A DNA stretch of 19,888 bases from Thermoplasmata archaeon (GTDB taxonomy: Archaea > Thermoplasmatota > Thermoplasmata > Lutacidiplasmatales > UBA184), in assembly GCA_030044105.1 (NCBI GenBank), contig JASHWL010000045.1, positions 1-19,888 on the forward strand, read 5' to 3'. Numbering within the stretch: the first letter of the stretch is position 1; each line of letters begins with the position of its first letter. The notes beneath the pieces were generated by a model. That model was given only the letters and a program-made list of their open reading frames with translations, was not told where the DNA came from and did no database searches. A program made the position numbers and the translations under genes. Below are positions 14,234 to 19,888 of this stretch, in pieces.

Positions 14234-15778
14234 ATGACCGCGACCGAAGGGAGCACCGTGGGCGGGGTCCCCCCCGAGGTCGTCGCCTTCCTGAGCGGGA
14301 AGGGCGGCCGATCGCTGATCGTCAAGGGCGGCGCCGGGTCCGGCAAGACGACGTTCGGGCTCGAGCTGCTCGAGCGCGTCGGCCAGCCGACGCGCTCGTT
14401 CTATCTCTCGACCCGCGTCGGGGACGAGGCGCTCTACCGCCAGTTCCCGTGGCTCAAGTCGACCGAGATGCGCACCCGGGTGCTCGACGCCGCGAAACTG
14501 TTCCTCGACGCGATCCAGTCCTCGGGGAAGCCGCGCGAGCCCGAGCTGCCCGAGCAGGAGCAGAAGAAGGTCCGGGCCGGCCGCGAGGTGCTCTCGAGCT
14601 TCGGCCAGGAGCGCGGTCCGCCGACCCGCGTCGACCGGGCGCACCTGCAGGCGCTCCTGAAGCGCAGCCCGATGCCCGAGGTCGAGAACGTCTACAACCG
14701 GATCGAGAAGGCGCTCCCGGAGAAGTCGCTGCTCGTCATCGACTCGCTCGAGGGGGTGACCCACAAGTACGGACTCGAGATGGAAGAGTTCGTCATGGCC
14801 CTCCAGAAGGACCTGGTGGAGGGCTCGAACACCGACGTCGTCATGATCCTCGAGAAACCCGAGGCGGGCGGCATCGAGTACCTCGTCGACGGCCTGATCT
14901 CGATCCAGCGCGAGGAGCTCGACGAGCGCCGCGTGCGGCACATGCGCCTGGAGAAGCTCCGGGCCACGAACATCGGGCGCGCCCGCTACGCGGTCACGCT
15001 CAACGACGGGCGGTTCGAGGCGCTCGGCATCGGGATGAACAACCACGTCGCGGCCGCGGCCGGGCCGTGGAAGCCGATCACCGACGCGGAGCGGTTCTAC
15101 TCGACGGGGATCCCCGACTTCGACAAGCTGCTCGGCGGCGGGTTCCGCCGCGGGAGCTTCAACGCCTTCGAGGTCGACGTCAACGTCGGGATCGACGACT
15201 ACTACATGCTGTTCACGCCGACGTTCCTGAACTTCCTGAGCCAGGGCCGCGGGATCATCGCGGTGCTCGCCGCGGGCGAGTCGCCCGAGAAGCTCCGCGA
15301 GACGCTCGTCCGCCACGTGCCGACGAACCAGTTCGACACCCGCGTCCGCATCCCCGACTACACGGCGAACGAGACCGAGGACCCGTACATCCTCCCGATG
15401 GCCCGGTTCGGGCGGGAGGAGGCGATGCGGGCGATGGTCACCGCGGAGAAGGCGGTCGCCGGTCCGGACCGCAAGCCGTTCATCGAGTACACCGCGTTCG
15501 ACACCTTCGAGAGCTTGATGGGCGACCAGGTCGCGATCCGGATGTACTTCCAGGGGGTCTCTCGCACCAAGCACGTCGGGAACCTGGGGATCGGTCTGTT
15601 GAAGCCGGGGCTCCTCGTCTCGAGCGAGATCCTGAACATGATGGACACGTACTTCCGGATCATCAACATCGACAACGCGCCGTGCATCTACGGCATCCGG
15701 CCCCGGACCACGATCTACGCAATCAGCCCGGATCCCGAGAAGGGCGCTCCGCACGCCACGCTGACCCCGGTCGTCTAG
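14234..15778 (+). CDS. GvpD/KaiC-like RecA-superfamily ATPase
   Basis: The 514-residue protein has two RecA-like halves. The first has an intact Walker A GGAGSGKT (32-39), followed by SFYLSTRVGDEALYRQFPWL, and a Walker B LLVIDSLEG around Asp170. This resembles the P-loop domain of gas-vesicle regulator GvpD and its many archaeal relatives. The second half begins near residue 290 with the KaiC/RadA-like entry STGIPDFDKLLGGGFRRGS, but the expected GxxGxGKT is replaced by NAFEVDVNVG, so it cannot bind ATP in the standard way. No gas vesicle gene is nearby, so a broader regulatory or signalling role is likelier. ATG 14234 lacks a Shine-Dalgarno and a TATA at -26; GTG 14258, preceded by AAGGGAG, is an alternative start. 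The function is not known. Confidence 0.8.
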   Translation: MTATEGSTVGGVPPEVVAFLSGKGGRSLIVKGGAGSGKTTFGLELLERVGQPTRSFYLSTRVGDEALYRQFPWLKSTEMRTRVLDAAKLFLDAIQSSGKPREPELPEQEQKKVRAGREVLSSFGQERGPPTRVDRAHLQALLKRSPMPEVENVYNRIEKALPEKSLLVIDSLEGVTHKYGLEMEEFVMALQKDLVEGSNTDVVMILEKPEAGGIEYLVDGLISIQREELDERRVRHMRLEKLRATNIGRARYAVTLNDGRFEALGIGMNNHVAAAAGPWKPITDAERFYSTGIPDFDKLLGGGFRRGSFNAFEVDVNVGIDDYYMLFTPTFLNFLSQGRGIIAVLAAGESPEKLRETLVRHVPTNQFDTRVRIPDYTANETEDPYILPMARFGREEAMRAMVTAEKAVAGPDRKPFIEYTAFDTFESLMGDQVAIRMYFQGVSRTKHVGNLGIGLLKPGLLVSSEILNMMDTYFRIINIDNAPCIYGIRPRTTIYAISPDPEKGAPHATLTPVV

Positions 15779-15784
15779 ACCCCG

Positions 15785-16438
15785 CTAGACCGGCAGCCCG
15801 AGCGCCAGGTCGCCCGCCAGGTACAGCGCGAACGCCGGCACCAGCGTCATCGCGAGGTCGTCGTCGACCCACCAGACCTTCGGGCGCTCGACGGCCACCG
15901 CGATCGCCGACGCGAGCGCGGCGAGCCCCGCGGAGTCGAGCCCCGGCCACCGCCCCATGAGGGCGAGCCCGACGAACGCGAGCGCGGCGTACGCGACGAA
16001 CGGCAGGCCGATCTCGACCGCCGGGCCACGCTGGAGCCGGCGGAGCTCGCCCGCGAGCGGGTCGACGAACGCGCAGCCGAGGATGACCGCGCAGGCGATC
16101 GGGACAGGGAAGATCAGGATCACCGCGACGATCGCGACCGCGAACACGGCGAAGCTGCCGATCCACTCGCGCTCGTACTCCCGGAGCGTCGGGATCTCGA
16201 GCCCGACCGCGTGGCGCAGGATCTCCAGGGCGAGCACCGCGGCGAGCGCGGCGAGCAGTACGTAGATCTTGGGCGCGATCAGGAAGAAGTCGTTGGGGAG
16301 CGGGTAGTAGATCAGCACCGCCGCGCCGAGACAGTGAAGGATCCGGCGCCAGACCCGGTCCCCGAGCGCGAAGTCCCCGCCGAAGCGGGCCCCGAGCCAG
16401 CGTCGGAACCGCCCGCCGGTGTGGAGGCGCAGTCCCAT
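15785..16438 (-). CDS. Membrane protein resembling the dolichol/polyprenol kinase (SEC59/VTE5) family
   Basis: The protein has 217 residues and about six hydrophobic helices. After a basic cytoplasmic N-terminus comes RRILHCLGAAVLIYY, like the Arg/His entry of CTP-dependent lipid kinases, then LEILRHAVG, a helix with ILGCAFVDPLAGELRR (compare GDA-x-A-x-x-x-G-R), and the closing VERPKVWWVDDDLAMTLVPA (compare E-x-DDNLTxPL of this family). These resemblances suggest phosphorylation of an isoprenoid alcohol at the membrane, possibly for archaeal lipid or glycosylation-carrier metabolism, but motif agreement is partial. The ATG at 16438 is chosen over GTG 16450 because it lies exactly 26 bases from the shared TATA box. 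It is convergent with the GvpD-like gene, only 6 bases apart. A plain hypothetical membrane protein remains possible. Confidence 0.7.
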   Translation of the reverse strand: MGLRLHTGGRFRRWLGARFGGDFALGDRVWRRILHCLGAAVLIYYPLPNDFFLIAPKIYVLLAALAAVLALEILRHAVGLEIPTLREYEREWIGSFAVFAVAIVAVILIFPVPIACAVILGCAFVDPLAGELRRLQRGPAVEIGLPFVAYAALAFVGLALMGRWPGLDSAGLAALASAIAVAVERPKVWWVDDDLAMTLVPAFALYLAGDLALGLPV

Positions 16439-16459
16439 GAGCGCCGCCACGCGGCCAAA

Positions 16460-16467
16460 CTATATTT
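16460..16467. promoter_or_regulatory. Shared bidirectional TATA box (membrane kinase-like gene / purE)
   Basis: CTATATTT, within AAACTATATTTCTC, is the best promoter element in the window. Its centre (about 16464) is 26 bases from the purE GTG (16490) and 26 bases from the leftward ATG (16438). That spacing implies leaderless transcripts in both directions from one element. The region between the two starts is only 51 bases. Confidence 0.75.
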
Positions 16468-16489
16468 CTCGCCATCGCTCGCAGCGCGC

Positions 16490-16957
16490 GTGAAGGTCAC
16501 GGTCCTCGTCGGGAGCAAGTCGGACCTCGAGATCGCCGAGAAGGTCCGGACTCGCCTCACGGCCCTCGGCGTGGACTGCGACGTGCACGTCGCGTCGGCC
16601 CACCGCAATCCGGACAAGGTCGACCGCCTGGTGAAGGACCCGGCGACGGACGTCTTCGTCGCGATGGCCGGGCTCTCGGCGGCCCTCCCCGGCGTGGTCG
16701 CGGCCCGGACGCTGAAGCCGGTGGTCGGGGTCCCGCTCCACCGGGGCCTCGGGCTCGACAGCCTCCTCTCGGTCGTCCAGATGCCGCCCGGGATCCCCGT
16801 CGCGTCCGTCGGCCTCGACGCGGCGGAGAACGCCGCGCTGCTCGCGGCCGAGATCCTCGCACTCAAGTTCCCCGAGCTCACGAAAGCCCTCGAGGCCTAC
16901 CGGGCCAAGTGGCGCGAGGAGCCCGCCGCGGACCCGCCCGCAGGGGCCCCTCCGTGA
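16490..16957 (+). CDS. purE: 5-(carboxyamino)imidazole ribonucleotide mutase / AIR carboxylase PurE
   Basis: PurE forms CAIR in purine synthesis, either by rearranging N5-CAIR (class I) or by direct carboxylation of AIR (class II). The 155-residue protein begins MKVTVLVGSKSD with the nucleotide-binding GSKSD at 8-12, followed by VASAHRNPDKV (catalytic His), FVAMAGLSAALPGVVA, GVPLHRGLGLDSLLSVVQMP and IPVASVGLDAAENAALLAAEIL. The Thr of the usual SAHRTP is Asn here. I cannot assign the class from sequence alone, and no purK is visible. The start is GTG 16490, placed 26 bases from a TATA box; upstream frame sequence is antisense to the membrane gene. The stop overlaps the guaAB start (GTGA). The C-terminal PAADPPAGAPP is a short disordered tail. 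Confidence 0.95.
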   Translation: MKVTVLVGSKSDLEIAEKVRTRLTALGVDCDVHVASAHRNPDKVDRLVKDPATDVFVAMAGLSAALPGVVAARTLKPVVGVPLHRGLGLDSLLSVVQMPPGIPVASVGLDAAENAALLAAEILALKFPELTKALEAYRAKWREEPAADPPAGAPP

Positions 16958-17901
16958 ACGACCCGGCCGCCTTCGTTCGCGAGGCGGTCGAGCGCCTGCG
17001 CCGGGAGATCCCCGAGCGCGCGATCATCGCCGCGTCGGGCGGCATCGACTCCACCGTGGCGGCGGCCCTCGTCCAGCGGGCGGTCGGCGACCGAGCGCGG
17101 GCCGTGTTCGTCGACACGGGCCTCCTGCGCGCCGGCGAGGTCGAGCGGGTGAGCGGCTACTTCCGCGAGGCCGGGCTCTCCTTCGAGGTCGTGGCGGCCG
17201 GCCCCCGGTTCTTCGCGGCGCTCGAGGGGATCGTCGATCCCGAGGTGAAGCGGCGGCAGATCGGGACCGCGTTCGTGCGGCTCTTCGAGGACGAGGCCGA
17301 TCGGTTCGGGACGAACCGTCTGGTGCAGGGCACGATCGCCCCGGACTGGATCGAGAGCGGCGGCGCCCTCCGGGACACCATCAAGACCCACCACAACGTC
17401 GGCGGGATCCCGCCGGACAGCCGGCTCACGCTCGTCGAGCCGCTGCGGGACCTCTACAAGGACGAGGTCCGCGCCGTCGCCCGCGAGCTCGGCATCCCCT
17501 CGCCCGACCGGCAGCCCTTCCCGGGGCCCGGCCTCGCCGTCCGCGTCAACGGGCCGGTCACGCCCGAGCGCGTGCGGCGGGCGCGGGTCGCGAACGCGAT
17601 CGTGGAGGAGGAGATCGAGCGCGCGGTCGCGGCCGGCACGATCCGGGCCCCGTGGCAGTACTTCGCGGTGCTGCTCCCGGTCCGCACCGTCGGCGTGCTG
17701 GGGGACAACCGCGTCCACGGCGAGGCGGTGAGCGTGCGCGTCGTCGAGTCGATCGACGCGATGACCGCCACCGCGATGGAGCTGCCCCGGTCCGTGAGCC
17801 GGGCCATCGCCGAGCGGATCACGCGCGAGCTCACGGGCGAGGTCGTGCGGGTCCTCTACGACGTGACCGACAAGCCGCCCGCGACGATCGAGTGGGAATA
17901 G
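16954..17901 (+). CDS. guaAB: GMP synthase subunit B (ATP-pyrophosphatase and dimerisation domains)
   Basis: The 315-residue archaeal subunit adenylates XMP and aminates it to GMP using ammonia from the separate glutaminase subunit A, which is not in the window. Evidence is the PP-loop SGGIDST (28-34), VFVDTGLLRAGE, QGTIAPDWIES, the segment IKTHHNVGG, LVEPLRDLYKDEVR, the signature PFPGPGLAVRV, and the C-terminal XMP/dimer domain ending KPPATIEWE, which is typical of GuaA. The start is GTG 16954, sharing bases with the purE TGA, so translation is coupled to purE. Longer in-frame sequence upstream lies within purE. All catalytic segments are intact. Confidence 0.97.
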   Translation: MNDPAAFVREAVERLRREIPERAIIAASGGIDSTVAAALVQRAVGDRARAVFVDTGLLRAGEVERVSGYFREAGLSFEVVAAGPRFFAALEGIVDPEVKRRQIGTAFVRLFEDEADRFGTNRLVQGTIAPDWIESGGALRDTIKTHHNVGGIPPDSRLTLVEPLRDLYKDEVRAVARELGIPSPDRQPFPGPGLAVRVNGPVTPERVRRARVANAIVEEEIERAVAAGTIRAPWQYFAVLLPVRTVGVLGDNRVHGEAVSVRVVESIDAMTATAMELPRSVSRAIAERITRELTGEVVRVLYDVTDKPPATIEWE

Positions 17902-17926
17902 CCGGTTCCGCCCCGCCGCGAAGACC

Positions 17927-17934
17927 CTATCTAT
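17927..17934 (+). promoter_or_regulatory. TATA-like box for the 75-aa protein gene
   Basis: CTATCTAT within an otherwise GC-rich gap has its centre 27 bases before the ATG at 17958, the leaderless spacing seen at other genes here. Confidence 0.55.
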
Positions 17935-17957
17935 CTCGCGCCCTGACGGCGGCAGCG

Positions 17958-18185
17958 ATGGACGCGGACGCGCCCGATCCGTCCCCGGCGCGGTCGATCC
18001 GGCTCTCGGAGGAGACCGTGCGCGCGCTCGAGGAGCGGATCCGCGGCACCGGCTTCGACTCGGTCGACGCGTTCGTCGAGTTCGTCCTCGCCCGCCTCCT
18101 GGAGCAGCCCGGCGAAGGGACCTTCAGCGAGGAGGACGAGCGCAACCTGAAGGAACGGCTCCGTTCCCTCGGCTACATCGACTGA
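17958..18185 (+). CDS. Small RHH/CopG-like protein, unknown function (75 aa)
   Basis: The N-terminal 13 residues are acidic and Pro-rich. Residues 14-47 (SIRLSEETVRALEERIRG, then DSVDAFVEFVLARLLE) follow a strand-helix-helix pattern like ribbon-helix-helix DNA-binding proteins, with a loop GFDSVD where RHH proteins carry G-x-S/N. The C-terminal part is an acidic helix ending KERLRSLGYID, which resembles short conserved tails in other prokaryotic small proteins. It lacks the many basic strand residues of a typical CopG repressor, so DNA binding is a guess. The start ATG sits 27 bases from a TATA-like box. Its 3' end overlaps the convergent membrane-protein gene by 13 bases. Confidence 0.7.
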   Translation: MDADAPDPSPARSIRLSEETVRALEERIRGTGFDSVDAFVEFVLARLLEQPGEGTFSEEDERNLKERLRSLGYID

Positions 18186-18847
18186 GCGGCGCCCGGGGCC
18201 GCGAGGCGCCGGCTGGTCTCCTGGACCACGAACGCGATGTTGTCGGCGAGCGGGATCAGCGGCGTGATCCGGACGACCGTGCGCTCGTGCTCCGGACCCA
18301 TCTCGCCCTCGGAGCGGGCGCGCCCCGCTCCCCAGATCGTGCCCACCGACGGCGCGCCGCCACCCGACGGCGACGGGAGGGGGACGACCTCCACGACGAT
18401 CAGCTCGCTGAGGTACGCGCCGCCGATCCGGAGGCGGAAGACGAAGGCGGCGATCGCGAACGCGGCGATCCAGGGGAAGAGGACCAGGAACTGGTTCGTG
18501 ACAAGCCAGTCGACCAGGCCCAGGACCACCCCGCCCCCGACGAGCGCGACCAGCGGCAGCGCCCGGGCGATGCTGATCGGCACGCGGACGACGTTGCGCT
18601 CCGCGATGAGCGTGGTCGTGACGCCCGGGGAGCCGCGTTCCGCGCCCGTGCGCACGTCGACGTGGAATCGGATGTGGCGCAGGGTCGCCTCGATCTCGCC
18701 GGCCACGCGCTCCGCGTCCGGGCTCGCGATGCGGATGCGCCGACGGTAGGGGAATCGCGCGATGCCGGGCGTCCGCAGTCCGGCCATCCAGCGGCCGGGC
18801 GCGCCGGTCGGGGCGACCGGCCGCGCAGGGTCGCTCCCCGCCGACAT
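18173..18847 (-). CDS. Two-helix membrane protein of unknown function (224 aa)
   Basis: A Pro/Ala-rich N-terminus (about 30 residues) leads into a soluble alpha-beta region (RRRIRIASPDAERVAGEIEATL to LIAERNVVRVPI). A hydrophobic hairpin follows, ALPLVALVGGGVVLGLVDWL and FLVLFPWIAAFAIAAFVF, and then a second soluble part with EHERTVVRITPLIPLADNIAF. The layout suggests two membrane helices with both soluble parts on the same side. The ATG at 18847 is preceded by GGGAGG at good spacing; Met21 is an alternative. It is divergent from the small Cys-rich gene and convergent with the RHH-like gene. I recognise no family and assign no function. Confidence 0.75.
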   Translation of the reverse strand: MSAGSDPARPVAPTGAPGRWMAGLRTPGIARFPYRRRIRIASPDAERVAGEIEATLRHIRFHVDVRTGAERGSPGVTTTLIAERNVVRVPISIARALPLVALVGGGVVLGLVDWLVTNQFLVLFPWIAAFAIAAFVFRLRIGGAYLSELIVVEVVPLPSPSGGGAPSVGTIWGAGRARSEGEMGPEHERTVVRITPLIPLADNIAFVVQETSRRLAAPGAAQSM

Positions 18848-18935
18848 GGGCCTCCCGAAATGTGACGCACAGTTCTTACGGCTGATGGGCGGGGCCCGGC
18901 GTCAACCATTAGACCGAGCGCACGGTCGCCCTGCC

Positions 18936-19193
18936 GTGCTCGTGTGCCCTTTCTGCGGCGCTCCCGAGACCGACCGGCTCGATCTGGAGGGCCACCGGTT
19001 CCTCGTCTTCCGGTGCATGTTCACGCCGGAAGTCGAGCCGACGCTCTCCGACGCGGAGATCGACGACCGCCTCCGGGCGACGTTCGGGACCCAAGGCGCC
19101 GCGTACTTCCGGGGCACCTGCGACCGGCTCCATGTCTACGTGACCAAAGGCGAGGGTGCGAAGGTCCTCGTTCCGGGCGGGGCCCGGCCCTAG
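18936..19193 (+). CDS. Small Cys-containing (putative zinc-binding) protein, unknown function (85 aa)
   Basis: The product starts MLVCPFCGAPETDRLDLEG, with a zinc-knuckle-like C4-x2-C7 followed by FRC27MFTPEVEPTLSDAEID and a later GTC62DRLHVYVTKGEG. Four Cys residues in CPFC, RC and TC settings suggest one structural metal site. The central segment VFRCMFTPEV looks like that of small conserved archaeal proteins, but I cannot name the family or a role. Among in-frame start codons, GTG 18936 puts the Cys motif at the very N-terminus, as in related short zinc proteins. A weak AT-rich CATTAGA about 27 bases upstream may be its TATA box. The gene overlaps the stop of the leftward TMEM175-like gene by 4 bases. 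Confidence 0.75.
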   Translation: MLVCPFCGAPETDRLDLEGHRFLVFRCMFTPEVEPTLSDAEIDDRLRATFGTQGAAYFRGTCDRLHVYVTKGEGAKVLVPGGARP

Positions 19194-19888
19194 TCGCCGC
19201 GTACGGTGAGCATCCGCTGCACGAAGAAGATCGCGATCCACGAGAGCTCGGCGTAGCCCACGCTATAGAACGAGATCCCGATCGAAATCACGAACACGGC
19301 CGAGGTGTAGAGTCCCCGGCGCGTGAAGAAGTCGGAGATCTCGTCGGATATCCCCGGTCTCGTGAGCTTCGCCCGCCGCGCATACTCCCAGATCGCCGTG
19401 CCGGTCGCACCCAGGGTCGCCTGCACCGCGGCGAAGAGGACGATCGCGTACTGGAGCGGGTTGGACTGCCCGATCCCGTAGGTCGCGAACACGCTCAGGA
19501 TGAACGGCATGACCGCGATCTGAGCGAGCAGGAGGAGGTTGAGCCAGACGAGCGTGCTGTCGAACTTGGCGATGTAGTAGAACGTCCGGTTGTGGATCGA
19601 CCACCAGAGCGCGATCATCACAAACGCGAAGGCGTAGGCCACGAACACGCCCCAGTCGTGGTTGAGCGCCGCCCCGAGCTGGCCGTTCGTGAGGGAAACG
19701 CCGGGCGTCTTGGAGACCGGGACCGTGAGCGACAGCACCAGCAGGGTGAGCGCGAAGGCGAACACGCCGTCGCTGAGCGAGACGATGCGGCCGAGGTCCT
19801 CGCCCTGGATCCGGGTGTCCAGGTGGCGCAGATGGCGGCGCCCGTGGTGCTCCTCGGGTTCGTCGTGGAGGTGACGCCGTCCGTCGTG
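19190..19888 (-). CDS. TMEM175 (DUF1211) family potassium channel, 5' end outside window
   Basis: The frame is open from the TAG at 19190-19192 to the right edge, with 232 residues visible. The signature segment LGRIVSLSDGVFAFALTLLVLSL contains the R-x-x-x-(F/L)-S-D-G selectivity motif of TMEM175 helix 1. Further hydrophobic helices follow (VFVAYAFAFVMIALWW, LVWLNLLLLAQIAVMPFIL, YAIVLFAAVQATLGATGT, LYTSAVFVISIGISFYSV, ELSWIAIFFVQ). Prokaryotic members are tetrameric K+ leak channels in the cell membrane. The GTG at 19765 would delete the motif, so the true start is beyond 19888. The visible N-terminus before the motif is His/Asp/Glu-rich (HLHDEPEEHHGRRHLRH), an odd cytoplasmic extension. The family call is firm; the ion preference is inferred. 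Confidence 0.87.
   Translation of the reverse strand, partial: HDGRRHLHDEPEEHHGRRHLRHLDTRIQGEDLGRIVSLSDGVFAFALTLLVLSLTVPVSKTPGVSLTNGQLGAALNHDWGVFVAYAFAFVMIALWWSIHNRTFYYIAKFDSTLVWLNLLLLAQIAVMPFILSVFATYGIGQSNPLQYAIVLFAAVQATLGATGTAIWEYARRAKLTRPGISDEISDFFTRRGLYTSAVFVISIGISFYSVGYAELSWIAIFFVQRMLTVRGD

Noticed and set aside
14234..15778. Evidence for gas vesicles from the GvpD-like gene
   Set aside because: No gvpA, gvpE or other gvp genes are present, and GvpD-like P-loop proteins occur in archaea without gas vesicles.
1..19888. Mobile elements, CRISPR arrays, phage or toxin-antitoxin systems
   Set aside because: I saw no transposase, integrase, direct-repeat array or nuclease/antitoxin pair. The content is mostly housekeeping and composition is even.

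Overview
The window is a gene-dense, very GC-rich piece of an archaeal chromosome, most likely from a high-GC member of the Thermoplasmata (Thermoplasmatota). The archaeal evidence is direct: a UPF0147 protein, an archaeal-type alanyl-tRNA synthetase with an N-terminal Cys cluster, a separate GMP synthase subunit B, stand-alone PurS with a small PurL, a Dph6-type diphthamide ligase, a GvpD/KaiC-like ATPase, and an intron in a tRNA. Several genes have a TATA-like box 26-28 bases before the start codon, which implies leaderless transcripts. The lineage is inferred from family content and was not tested by a search.

Layout. Positions 1-1100 read leftward: an intron-interrupted tRNA-Lys(UUU) cut by the window edge, UPF0147, a stand-alone Lrp/AsnC sensor domain, and a 57-residue unknown. 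A secreted, probably glycosylated unknown follows on the + strand (1314-2102). Next is a tight + strand cluster purS-purL-dph6-methyltransferase (2245-6313). It is followed by an acyl-CoA mutase large subunit (6373-8094) and a folC-nth pair (8126-10389). A leftward MFS permease (10208-11446) overlaps the 3' end of nth and is divergent from alaS (11544-14108). A GvpD/KaiC-like ATPase follows (14234-15778). A leftward polyprenol/dolichol kinase-like membrane protein and a rightward purE-guaAB pair share one TATA element at about 16464. The right end holds a small RHH-like protein, a two-helix membrane protein, a small Cys-rich protein, and a TMEM175-type channel that runs off the end.

Functional picture. 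PurS/PurL (FGAM synthesis), PurE (AIR carboxylation) and GuaAB (GMP synthesis) belong to de novo purine synthesis. The glutaminase partners PurQ and GuaA-A are not in the window. AlaRS, tRNA-Lys and Dph6 serve translation.

The strongest second-look points are these. (1) The 'methylmalonyl-CoA mutase' has Phe102 and Gln220 where methylmalonyl-CoA mutase uses Tyr and Arg, which predicts isobutyryl-CoA-type specificity. (2) The tRNA-Lys has a D-loop intron with a good bulge-helix-bulge and a second interruption in the T-loop. (3) A TATA box lies exactly between two leaderless divergent starts. (4) Nth carries a 60-residue Arg-rich tail encoded antisense to the last part of the permease. (5) The GvpD-like protein has an intact first ATPase domain and a second one with no P-loop. 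(6) PurS and the permease lack usable canonical start codons. I saw no mobile element, CRISPR array, prophage or obvious multi-gene defence system. No stretch above 300 bases lacks a gene; the longest, 1047-1313, holds only a leftward TATA box.
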